Source: Deltaproteobacteria bacterium
GTDB taxonomy: Bacteria > Myxococcota > B64-G9
Reading direction: 5' to 3'
Length of the DNA: 37,966 nucleotides
Assembly (NCBI GenBank): GCA_016935365.1
Contig: JAFGRB010000448.1
Coordinates: 1 to 37,966, forward strand
Shown here: piece by piece, positions 15,360-23,632 of the stretch
Numbering within the stretch: position 1 is the first letter of the stretch
Layout of the letters: each line of letters opens with the position of its first letter
The notes under the pieces: model-generated
The model's database searches: none
What the model was told of the DNA's origin: nothing
Seen by the model: only the letters and a program-made list of their open reading frames with translations
Translations under genes and position numbers: made by a program

Positions 15360-18300
15360 TCAGTTCCTCGTTCGCCGTAGCGCCGGGAAGAGCAGCATCG
15401 GCAGCAGGAGCAGCCAGATGAAAGAGGCCGGGGCCGAACCGCAGCCGCAGCCGCCCTGGACATCGCCCGATCGATCACCGTCCCGATCACCTGCTTCAGT
15501 GCCGGCATCGAGTCCGGCGTCGGCGCCCGGATCGGATCCCGCGTCGGATCCGGCGTCCATACCGGCATCCATGCCGCCGTCCTGCGTGTGCTCGGGGTTG
15601 AGCACCACATAATCCCCGTCGGCCACCCAGTCGACCGGGCCGCTGTTCAGGCTGACATCGGTCACGCCCGGTGCGAGGATCCGGACGGTGGCATCTCGCG
15701 GCTCTCCGACCAGCAGCAGCCGATCGGATTCGCGATCCGCCTTGAGCGCTGAAAGCCGCGCCGTGCTATCCACGAGCGGCCGCTCGGCGTCGGAGAACGA
15801 GCTCGTCTCGGCCACTGCCAGCACGAGCGGTTGCCCGGTGAGCTCTCGCCGCGCATAGCAGAGCAGCCCGTCGCAAGACCGTCCAGAGGCGCTACGGCTC
15901 TGTCCGGCCGCACCCTCGCCCACCAGAAGAATGGTATCCTCCCAGCCGGCCGCCTGGACACGGAACGCAAAGGCCTGGTCGTCCCGGGCTGCATCCACAC
16001 CGAGCGACTCGAACTGCGTCACCTGCCGCTCGGCGCCGTGGGGCTCCAGCATGGATACAAAGGTCGTCGCGCTCGCCTGGCGGCGGGCCATGGCAAAGGG
16101 TACCGGCACCCGCAGGTCCGGGCCGAGCCCCTCGCCAACCACCAGGGTCGTGCCCTCACCGGGTGCCATCTGCCAGCTGAGCGCCCGGTAGGGCCTGTCG
16201 AAGTCGGCCACCAGGCTCTCTCCAGCCGCTGGATAGCGAAGGACGATCGAGTCGACGAAGAGATCACCCGCCACCGGACCGCCGGCCTGGGAGTGGATGG
16301 CGATCACCACCGCGCTCAGCGGGGTGTCCACTTCGCCGTCGTCGTTGCCCAGGTAGTGGCTCCAGCTGGCGATGTCACCGGCGCTCAAGCTGCGCCAGCC
16401 GGTCCAGTCGACCGGCCCGATGGTGGTCACGAAGCGCTCGTCGGTCGCGTCCATCACCCGGAGGCGAAGCTCGTGGCCGCTTCCATCTCCGTAGACGTCC
16501 ATGCGCAGCTCGGCCGGAACCTCGCCGATCGGAGGCGGCGATTCTGTCGAGTAGAGGATATAACCCTGGGCAGCGCTGAAGTCGTAGTGCAGCCGGCCCG
16601 ACCCGCTGCCCGCTGCCGACTGTGCGCGCGTCTGAGTGAAGCTGGCCTCGATGCCCGGCTCGCTGGGCCAGACACTCCCGTAATCCAGTTCGTCACCGCC
16701 TTCCAGGTCGAAGGTGACCGAAAACCCGCTGTCGGCCGCGGCTGCCCGGCAGGCCTGGAGATGCTGGTAGCCATTCTCATCGCCGAAGGCGCTGTAGTCC
16801 TCGAGTGCGAGATCCGCGCTCGCGCCTCCGGCGTTGTGGTAGACGAGATCGATCTGGTGGCTCGCCCCATCGGTCGAGTCGACCTGGAAGACGTCCAGGG
16901 CATAGTCGGGAAGGAGCGCCAGCGTGCGCACCAGCCTCGCGCTGTCAGGGTAGACCGGCCCGGCGTCCGCGCGGGCGAAGCCGACGTCCGGCAGCAGGAC
17001 GCTGCGGATCAGCACGCCGGTGGCCTCGGCCTGGCTGTGCTCGTCGATCACCACCGTGTTGTGGGCCACGGTCTGCTTGTCCCAGGTCTCGTGCGTCGGC
17101 GCGGCGTAGGACTGGGTGCCCGGATCGAGCCCCATGACCTCGCCTCGGGCGAAGGACACGAAGCCGAGCTTGTCGAAGTGGCCGTGCCAGCCACCGTGAG
17201 GGCCATAGTCGAGCGCCAGGTAGTGGGCGCGCTCCGATCCGCCGGCACGGAGCACCGCATAACCCGCGTCGGCAAAGATCAGGCTACCCAGCGCCCGAGC
17301 GCTGATCCCGGGAAGCTGCTCCAACCCCCAGAAGAGCGCCTCCCGCCCTCGGGCTTCATCTACGAGCGGCACAACCAGCTCGTCCTCCAGGTAGCGGGCA
17401 TAGGCCACCTCGTAGAGATCCCGCTCGGCGGACAAGTTCTGGCGCCCGCTGTCATTGAAGGGCGGCAGGCTCAGATCGGGCATCGAGAAGCGCACCGCGG
17501 AGGCGAACATGTCGTGCAGGCCGGGCTCGGCGAAGAGGTCGAGGCCGGCCATCTCGGCCATCAGCGCGGTCTGCACGAGCGGGCTGAGGGCGAAGAAGTG
17601 ATAGCCCCAGGAGCCCTCGTACCAGAATCCGTCCGCGCTCACGCTGTGCGCCATCTGGAAGAGAAAGCCGCTCTGGCCGTACAGGGCCTCCGCGGCTAGA
17701 CGAGCGTCCTCGAGGCCGAAGCCAACCGCGGCCACGGCAGCGTTGTGCCAGCTCTGCCAGTTGCTCTCGCCTGCGTCGTTGCGCCGAATGACGGCCACCG
17801 CCGCCCGCAGCAGATCGTGCTCGATGTGCGCCCGATCCGCGTCGCCCAGAGCCGGGCTATCCGCGATCAAGTCATAGGCCCAGGCGAGCGGGATCAGCCA
17901 GGACGACTCGTCCAGGGTCTGGGCGCTCGCCCGGGCGCCGGAGCTGCCCTGGCCGCCCTGGACGTCGTGGAGCGGATAGCCGAGGTAGGCATCGGCGTAG
18001 GCCAGCAGGATGGCCGCGGCCTCGTCCGCATACGCGATCTCGCCGGTGAGCCGATAGGCCAGTCCGAGATCCTGGGCCGCGCGGGCGGCGTCCGAGTGAC
18101 GCCAGGCGTAGATCACCTGGTCGTAGGGCCAGCCGGTGAGGTTGCGGCCGCAGACCGGGCAGACGTTGCGGCCGGGGCCCTCGTAGACGAGCGAGACCCC
18201 GCAGTCGGGACAGACGTACCACAGCGTCCACTGGCCTCCCTCGGGCGGCAGCTCCCAGCTCGAGAGCCCGTAGCGGGCGTTGTGATCCTCGGGCCAGCCG

Positions 18301-19256
18301 TCGGCCCGGGCGCGGATCCCGGCCAGCTCCGCCTCGGCCCATGAGTGGCTCGTGGCCCATGCTTGCACGCGGTTGAAGTCGTCCGCGTCGAGCAGCAGCC
18401 GGGGGGATGTCCGTTGCGGCAGTGGAACGCAAGCCGAGAGCTCGAGGCTGTCGTGCTCGAGGCCGTCGACCAGGACCGCGAAGCGGGCCGTGTCGGACTC
18501 CAGGTAGTGCTCGGGCTGGATCTGGGCCGCCGGGATCAGCAGGCCGACCGTCACCTCGTCTGCCTGGCCCGGGCCGAGCACGAGCTGCGCTGGCTCGACA
18601 GATGCCTGCCAGACAGAGCCCGCCTCCAGCTCGACCGCCAGGTCGGCCGTCAGACCCACACCCGCTTTTTCCGAGAGGGCCACCCGGTAGGTGTAGAGAT
18701 AATCGCCCGCACTGTAGCCGTAGTCTACCTGCAGGCCGTCCACCAGCGCTGTGCAGAGGCGCATGTCATCGAGGTGCAGCAGCGTGTCGGGAAACGCCTC
18801 GTGGCTCCAGCCGCTTGCTGACAGCTGCACGTAGTTCAGCTCGTGCCAGCCCGCAGGCTGTCGGGAGACGATGAAATCGGAGAGCGGGATCCACAAGTGC
18901 CGCCAGCCGGTCCATTCCACGCGAAAGGGGTAGCGGTAGTAGTCCCAGCCGTCGGAGCCTTCGTTCTCCGAGTCGAAGATCAGCTCGATCTGGGCGCCGT
19001 TGGCAACAGCCGAGTGGATCCAGACGCTGAGGCTGTCCTCGGCGCTGGCATCCAGGGGCGTCGAGAAGCGCTTGGAGATGCTCGTCTGGCCTGGATGATC
19101 GTCCCAGCGACCCGAAGCGCTGCCCTCGACCGCCAGGCCTGCATCCCGGTCCAGGCCCGACCAGTCGGAGACGTCCTCGAAGTCGTCGATCCCGATCTCG
19201 GCCCGGGCGCTCCAGGCCAGTAGCAGGCAAGCAAACACGATCTGTGCTCTGTGCAT
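15360..19256 (-). CDS. Heparinase II/III-like polysaccharide lyase with zinc ribbon and MYXO-CTERM-like tail
   Basis: 1298 residues. Signal peptide 1-19; residues 20 to about 170 form a carbohydrate-binding-like beta domain; from about 285 an alpha/alpha-toroid lyase domain starts. Inside it CPDCG and CPVCG (C349, C352, C366, C369) make a zinc ribbon. The heparinase II/III beta-sandwich follows with HGHFDKLGF, DPGTQSYAAPTHETW and AHNTVVID, which hold the catalytic His/Tyr region. A second binding-like domain (SEPGIEASF, DWTGWRSL) comes next. The C-terminus has a DAG-rich linker, GGCGCG, a hydrophobic segment and RRTRN, a MYXO-CTERM-like surface sorting tag. Likely degrades an acidic polysaccharide at the cell surface. 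Confidence 0.88.
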   Translation of the reverse strand: MHRAQIVFACLLLAWSARAEIGIDDFEDVSDWSGLDRDAGLAVEGSASGRWDDHPGQTSISKRFSTPLDASAEDSLSVWIHSAVANGAQIELIFDSENEGSDGWDYYRYPFRVEWTGWRHLWIPLSDFIVSRQPAGWHELNYVQLSASGWSHEAFPDTLLHLDDMRLCTALVDGLQVDYGYSAGDYLYTYRVALSEKAGVGLTADLAVELEAGSVWQASVEPAQLVLGPGQADEVTVGLLIPAAQIQPEHYLESDTARFAVLVDGLEHDSLELSACVPLPQRTSPRLLLDADDFNRVQAWATSHSWAEAELAGIRARADGWPEDHNARYGLSSWELPPEGGQWTLWYVCPDCGVSLVYEGPGRNVCPVCGRNLTGWPYDQVIYAWRHSDAARAAQDLGLAYRLTGEIAYADEAAAILLAYADAYLGYPLHDVQGGQGSSGARASAQTLDESSWLIPLAWAYDLIADSPALGDADRAHIEHDLLRAAVAVIRRNDAGESNWQSWHNAAVAAVGFGLEDARLAAEALYGQSGFLFQMAHSVSADGFWYEGSWGYHFFALSPLVQTALMAEMAGLDLFAEPGLHDMFASAVRFSMPDLSLPPFNDSGRQNLSAERDLYEVAYARYLEDELVVPLVDEARGREALFWGLEQLPGISARALGSLIFADAGYAVLRAGGSERAHYLALDYGPHGGWHGHFDKLGFVSFARGEVMGLDPGTQSYAAPTHETWDKQTVAHNTVVIDEHSQAEATGVLIRSVLLPDVGFARADAGPVYPDSARLVRTLALLPDYALDVFQVDSTDGASHQIDLVYHNAGGASADLALEDYSAFGDENGYQHLQACRAAAADSGFSVTFDLEGGDELDYGSVWPSEPGIEASFTQTRAQSAAGSGSGRLHYDFSAAQGYILYSTESPPPIGEVPAELRMDVYGDGSGHELRLRVMDATDERFVTTIGPVDWTGWRSLSAGDIASWSHYLGNDDGEVDTPLSAVVIAIHSQAGGPVAGDLFVDSIVLRYPAAGESLVADFDRPYRALSWQMAPGEGTTLVVGEGLGPDLRVPVPFAMARRQASATTFVSMLEPHGAERQVTQFESLGVDAARDDQAFAFRVQAAGWEDTILLVGEGAAGQSRSASGRSCDGLLCYARRELTGQPLVLAVAETSSFSDAERPLVDSTARLSALKADRESDRLLLVGEPRDATVRILAPGVTDVSLNSGPVDWVADGDYVVLNPEHTQDGGMDAGMDAGSDAGSDPGADAGLDAGTEAGDRDGDRSGDVQGGCGCGSAPASFIWLLLLPMLLFPALRRTRN

Positions 19257-19262
19257 GGAACG

Positions 19263-19268
19263 AGTCTA
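19263..19268 (-). promoter_or_regulatory. -10-like box TAGACT, leaderless arrangement
   Basis: TAGACT on the minus strand is followed by 6 nt and the ATG at 19256 of the heparinase-like gene, with no Shine-Dalgarno sequence. The same hexamer occurs at 9714-9719 and 24697-24702. Confidence 0.45.
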
Positions 19269-19314
19269 TGCCAATCGGTGCGATGGGTACAGCGGCTTGG
19301 AGTTGACAGGCGCG

Positions 19315-21375
19315 ATGGGCTGCGACGACCATGGGAAGGTGAGCCCTCTCGACCCCCACGATGCGCGACGGGTGCTCCTGGCCCTGGCCGGGCGGATCGA
19401 CTCCGCGCTCGATACACGCGTGCGCTGTCTGCGGGCGGTGCCTCGGATCGATGGCAGCCTGTATTTCGATCTCGAGATTCGGGCTGGGGGTACGGAACGA
19501 ATCGATCAGCTCGCGAGCGCTGAGCTCCGCTCTCTTGGTCCTCGTGGAGAGGCGCTCCGCGAGCGCATCTCGGCTGCGCTGAGCGCGTGCCTCGCGCAAC
19601 CTGAATTCGCCTTGCTGTCTTTCTGCAACCGCGATCGCAGCCGGATCGCCTTCGACGACACTGTGGTCGACGTCTTGCTGGCCGGACGCTTCGCGCCCGG
19701 GCGGACGCGCTGGTTCGACTACGTCTTCGAGGGCGCCTTCCAGGAGATCCCGGAGCGCTTCGATCTCCGCTTCCTGGGGCCGAGCGGTGAGATCGTGTTC
19801 TGCGTGCATAGCGCGGGAAGCGCAGTGCGCGAGGGCGGCCAGCGTGTGATGGCGAACCATGTCCTGATGCTCGAGATCGCAGCCGATCCGCGGCCGGCCG
19901 GTCTCCGGAGCTCGCTGGCCCACCAAGTCGAGCGTTTCCTGGGCTTCACCCTCAGCCGGGCGGTCCACCCGGGGCTGCGGCTCGAGGCAGCCGCGCAGCG
20001 AAGCAGCGCCCGGGTGAACCGAGAGGGCGAAGCGAGCGCTGAGCCCACGATGCCCGACGATGGCGAGCCGATCTCGACCACCCGCTGGGGAAATCCCCAT
20101 CAGTGGTTCCAGTTCTTCTCCGACTTCGAGCAGGAGCGCTCCAACCTCTGCGCGGTCGAGATCAGCGATCCGGTCGCCTGCGTGATCCACGGCGAGGCCG
20201 AGTGCGGCTGCATCGAACCCTTCACCTTCACGCCCACCGTGGAGTGGGTCCAGCCGCCCTGGCCGCGCCGCCGCGGGCTGAGCGCGCCCGGCTCTTCGAC
20301 CCACCTGACGGCTCTGGGCGAGACCGAGGCGGTCCTCGGAGGACACGAGAAGCTGGAGCGCGCCCTCGAGGAAGCGCGCTCCAATCGCCAGGCCCGGCTC
20401 GTGCTGCTCAACGACACCTGCTTACCCAAGATCATCGGCGACGACGTGGACTCAGCGCTGGCGAGACACCGGCGACAGAGCCCGGTGCCCATCGTGCGCA
20501 TGAACACCGACCTGTCCAGCCCCGACTCGATCTTCGGCGACCTGTTGCGACAGGTGCTCGAGCAGGGCAGGCACATCGAGCGCAGCAACGGGCTCGGGCT
20601 GGTCGGCTTTCCTGCCGGGAGGGGTCGGGAGGAGCTCATCGGGTTGCTCACTCGGCTGGGCGTCGAGCGCTGCGCCTGCCTGCTGCCCGAGTTCGGCCAG
20701 AGCTGCTCGAAGCCTTTTCTGGGTTGCACGGCCGGTGTGGTCTACCCCTTCGGCCTGTATGTCGACCTGGCCGAGCACTTGCTGGCCTCTGGCGAAGGTC
20801 CAGCGCTGTGCGTCCTGCCCGCACCTTACGGCATTCGCCGCAGCCTGGAGTGGCTGGACGCGATCCGCGAGCTGCTCGGGCTGCCGGTCGAGCCTTTGGG
20901 TTGGCTCGGGCCTGTGCTCGAGCGCTGGGCACAGCTCTCTGCGCAGGCGGCCGAGCACGCCCTGGCCGTGGTGGTGGACGCGAGCCAGCGCGAACGTCTG
21001 TACGAGCCTCGAAGGCTCTACGGCTTCGAGCTGCTGCCCCTGCTCGAAGAGATGGGCTTTGCACTGCGCGTGCTGGTTCGCGGCCCAGAGGATTCCTGTG
21101 TCTTGTCTCGCTTGGCCGAGCCCGATCGGCACGAGTGCTTCTTCTTCCAGTCGACCGAGGAGCTGGACGGGCTGATGTCCAGAGGCGACTTCGATGCGGT
21201 CTACTCGGATCTGTCCTTCGACAGCCGGTTGACCCGAAAAGGCAAGCCTCCGTTTCATCTTGGATTTTTAGAGCTCGGTCCGGCCGGTGGCCTGCGCGGA
21301 CTCGAGAGGCTGCTCTCGCTCTGCCGCTGGCCTTTCTTTCGGAGATACAGCCGCCATCTCGGGAGGGCCACTTGA
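19315..21375 (+). CDS. Nitrogenase component-1-like subunit (NifD-like role) with N-terminal extension
   Basis: 686 residues from ATG 19315; the start is uncertain (an ATG at 19255 overlaps the divergent gene's start codon; GTG 19339 is possible). Residues 1 to about 260 are a domain I do not recognise. From about 265 on the chain follows the oxidoreductase/nitrogenase component 1 pattern: C279, the GP-C-like turn ISDPVACVIHG (C289, with C297 and C299 nearby), THLTALGETEAVLGGHEKL, NDTCLPKIIGDD (C369, matching the Cys of NifD ECPxxLIGDD), then VPIVRMNTDL. These cysteines could bind a P-cluster-like or [4Fe-4S] cluster. The stop overlaps the start of the partner subunit by 4 bp, implying a complex. 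Substrate unknown; not a true nitrogenase. Confidence 0.85.
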   Translation: MGCDDHGKVSPLDPHDARRVLLALAGRIDSALDTRVRCLRAVPRIDGSLYFDLEIRAGGTERIDQLASAELRSLGPRGEALRERISAALSACLAQPEFALLSFCNRDRSRIAFDDTVVDVLLAGRFAPGRTRWFDYVFEGAFQEIPERFDLRFLGPSGEIVFCVHSAGSAVREGGQRVMANHVLMLEIAADPRPAGLRSSLAHQVERFLGFTLSRAVHPGLRLEAAAQRSSARVNREGEASAEPTMPDDGEPISTTRWGNPHQWFQFFSDFEQERSNLCAVEISDPVACVIHGEAECGCIEPFTFTPTVEWVQPPWPRRRGLSAPGSSTHLTALGETEAVLGGHEKLERALEEARSNRQARLVLLNDTCLPKIIGDDVDSALARHRRQSPVPIVRMNTDLSSPDSIFGDLLRQVLEQGRHIERSNGLGLVGFPAGRGREELIGLLTRLGVERCACLLPEFGQSCSKPFLGCTAGVVYPFGLYVDLAEHLLASGEGPALCVLPAPYGIRRSLEWLDAIRELLGLPVEPLGWLGPVLERWAQLSAQAAEHALAVVVDASQRERLYEPRRLYGFELLPLLEEMGFALRVLVRGPEDSCVLSRLAEPDRHECFFFQSTEELDGLMSRGDFDAVYSDLSFDSRLTRKGKPPFHLGFLELGPAGGLRGLERLLSLCRWPFFRRYSRHLGRAT

Positions 21376-22658
21376 ACACCTACCTGACCGGGGTGCAGCT
21401 GGCGATCAACGCCATCGCCGATGCCTACCTCGTCGTGGACGGGCCGAACTGCGCCATTTTCCGCTGCAGCCAGATCCAGGGCAACCACGACTGGCACTCG
21501 ACCTTGCTGTCCGCAGACGGCCAGCACCGGGTGGCCGACACGGACGCCACGCCGGACCGCATCGCGGCGGGCGACGACCGGCTCCTGCGGGAGCGATTGA
21601 AGCGCATCGCCGATCTGCCTGCCTGTGGCGTACTGCTGCTGGTGGCCATGTCGCCGGTGGCCGTGACCGGGCGCCAGCACGACAGGATCCTCGCCGATCT
21701 GGGCCTGGGAGATCGCGTGATCCATATCCCTTCGGGCTCGCTCGATGGGGATCACCTCGATGGGTATGCGCGGACCCTGGCCTCGCTGGCCGCCGGGCTG
21801 CCGCTCGCAGCTTCGGGCCCCGAGCCTGCCAAGGTGGCCATGGTCGGACATCTCCATGACCGCAACGAGGCTGATCGCCACGCGGACGCAGCCCAGATCC
21901 GGCACCTGCTCGAAGGCTGCGGGCTCGAGCTGATCAGTTGCTGGCTCGACGGCTCGGGCGCGGCTTCGCTCTGTCGCATAAGCGAGGCGGGACTGATCGT
22001 CTCGCTGCCCTATGCCCGCGAGGCCGCGCGGATCCTGGCCGGGCGGACCGGTGCCGAGCTCGTCGAGTGCGGGCTGCCCATCGGACTGGAGGGCACGAGC
22101 CGCTTCATAAGAGAGATCGCGAAATGCACGGGTCGCGAGGCGCAGGCCGAGGCCTTCATCTCATCCGAGCTCGACCGCATCGTGCCCAGGCTCGAGTGGG
22201 TGCTGCTGCACCGGCTGCAGGGCAAGCGACTGGCCGTGATCGCGGACTGCCACCTGGCCTGTGCCCTGGCGGAGGCCTGCCAGGAGCTCGGCTGCCGGGT
22301 GCTGCTGCGCTGCGACTGGTCGTCTCCGTCCCACATCGAGCCCCGCGAGCACACGGGTCCAGGAACGCGAGTCGAGGGGTTCGATCCGGGCCTCGGCGGG
22401 GTCCTGGCCGGCCTGGCGTCCGAAGGCCTGGACCTGCTGCTCACGAACGCCCACGCCCTGATCACCGCCGGCCTGCCCGGGGGTGTGGCCGAGGTCGAGA
22501 TCGGCTTTCCGAGCTATCACCATCACGCGCTGTTCGAGCGGCCCTTGCTGGGCTACGATGGCGCGGCCGGTCTCGCCGAGCGGCTGATCAACGCCCTGGC
22601 CGCAGAGGCGGTCCGGCAGGGCCAGCGAGGCGCTGGGGCCCTAGACACGAGCGACTAA
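21372..22658 (+). CDS. Nitrogenase component-1-like subunit (NifK-like role)
   Basis: 428 residues from TTG 21372, whose TTGA overlaps the preceding stop; GGGAGGG is 4 nt upstream. The N-terminus GVQLAINAIADAYLVVDGPN with C27 and C32 matches the GP-C loop that holds a cluster ligand in component-1 proteins. The segment corresponding to the TCxxxIGDD loop is VAMSPVAVTG and has no cysteine, so cluster ligation would be asymmetric. Later parts (AKVAMVGHLHDRNEAD; KRLAVIADCHLACALAEACQELG; SEGLDLLLTNAH; EIGFPSYHHHALF) match the three Rossmann-like domains of the family. No C-terminal metallocofactor His/Cys set is recognised. It is the obligate partner of the upstream subunit and converges with the radical SAM gene at 22655. 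Confidence 0.85.
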   Translation: MNTYLTGVQLAINAIADAYLVVDGPNCAIFRCSQIQGNHDWHSTLLSADGQHRVADTDATPDRIAAGDDRLLRERLKRIADLPACGVLLLVAMSPVAVTGRQHDRILADLGLGDRVIHIPSGSLDGDHLDGYARTLASLAAGLPLAASGPEPAKVAMVGHLHDRNEADRHADAAQIRHLLEGCGLELISCWLDGSGAASLCRISEAGLIVSLPYAREAARILAGRTGAELVECGLPIGLEGTSRFIREIAKCTGREAQAEAFISSELDRIVPRLEWVLLHRLQGKRLAVIADCHLACALAEACQELGCRVLLRCDWSSPSHIEPREHTGPGTRVEGFDPGLGGVLAGLASEGLDLLLTNAHALITAGLPGGVAEVEIGFPSYHHHALFERPLLGYDGAAGLAERLINALAAEAVRQGQRGAGALDTSD

Positions 22659-23632
22659 GAGCCGAGGGCGGCCCGCACGCGAGCTGGCCCTTGCTCGATC
22701 TCCGATTCGCCGTAGATGTCGAGGTAGGCTCTCCAGACGCCCTCGCAGCGTTCGACGAGCGGGCAAGCGGCACAGCCTTCGAGCAGGCGCTTGAGCTTGC
22801 TCGTGCGCTGCTCCTTCCAGTCGAAGCGCTCCATGGGGAGGTCGGAGTTGTAGAGGCTGACCCGGGTGCTGAGGTCGATCTCCTCGCCAGCGTATCGAGC
22901 GCACAGGGCAGGGCTTGCAAGCAGCTCCCAGGGCCAGAAGCACCAGGGCACGTCGGCGAAGCTCAGATCCATCTTCCACTCGGCCTCATTGCGCGCCGCG
23001 AGCTCGCGCATGGGGACTGTCAGGTCCCCGAGCGCGGGCACCCACTCTCGGCTGCCCACGGCCTCGTGCTCGGGCCGGATGAAGTTGAGCCGGATGTCGC
23101 CAAGTCCCCGGCGGTTGAAAAAGGTGACGAACTCCAAAAGCTTGCCCAGGATCTTCGCGTGCAGAACGGAGTTGAACGAAAGCCCGTGCTCGAGCCGGCC
23201 CGCGTCTCGGGCCCCGACCAGCTGATCGAGTGCCCGCAGCTTCTCGTCGAAGGAACCCGGCCTGCGCGTGATGGCGTCCTCCAGCGATGCTCGATGGGCG
23301 TGGATCGAGAAGGCCACTCGGTTCAGGCCTGACTCCAACAGGCGCTCGAGGCGGTCGGGATCGGCAAGCCGTGATCCGTTCGTGCAGATGGCCACCCGTC
23401 GGTAGCCCAGCTGCCGGGCGTGCGCGATGGCCCGCTCGAGCTCGGGATAGAGCGTGGGCTCGCCTCCCAGGAAGCAGACCGACTCCCATCCAGAAGCGCG
23501 CTGCGTCTCGAGCTCCCGCTCCACATCCCGGATGCCCATCCAGCCCTTGGGCCGCAGGCGGACATCCCCGTTGGAGCAGAACAGGCAGCGGTTGTTGCAG
23601 GCCCGGCCGAGGTTGATGTCGAGATTTCTCAC
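22655..23632 (-). CDS. Radical SAM protein, nitrogenase-like cluster (paralogue 1)
   Basis: 325 residues from GTG 23632; GTGA overlaps the stop of the upstream radical SAM gene by 3 nt. CNNRCLFC (C12, C16, C19) is the SAM-cleaving cluster site, GGEPT and ICTNG follow. DVPWCFWPWELLA and CAACPLVERCEGVW then YLDIYG form the shared auxiliary signature. It aligns along its length with the next gene upstream (identical INLG start, NFIRP versus NLIRP, PWELLA versus PWEVLA), so the pair arose by tandem duplication. It converges with the nitrogenase-like subunit genes with a 4-bp overlap. Likely acts on the same substrate pathway as the reductase. Confidence 0.9.
   Translation of the reverse strand: MRNLDINLGRACNNRCLFCSNGDVRLRPKGWMGIRDVERELETQRASGWESVCFLGGEPTLYPELERAIAHARQLGYRRVAICTNGSRLADPDRLERLLESGLNRVAFSIHAHRASLEDAITRRPGSFDEKLRALDQLVGARDAGRLEHGLSFNSVLHAKILGKLLEFVTFFNRRGLGDIRLNFIRPEHEAVGSREWVPALGDLTVPMRELAARNEAEWKMDLSFADVPWCFWPWELLASPALCARYAGEEIDLSTRVSLYNSDLPMERFDWKEQRTSKLKRLLEGCAACPLVERCEGVWRAYLDIYGESEIEQGPARVRAALGS

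Noticed and set aside
15359-15610. Upstream extension of the beta-helix gene
   Set aside because: It lies inside the DAG-rich end of the heparinase-like gene and reads as low-complexity. The signal peptide starts at 15358.
15831-17699. Plus-strand frame of about 620 codons inside the heparinase-like gene
   Set aside because: No family features; antisense shadow of a strong coding region.
18766-20346. Minus-strand frame spanning the divergent spacer between heparinase-like and nitrogenase-like genes
   Set aside because: It crosses two well-supported genes and has no motif.
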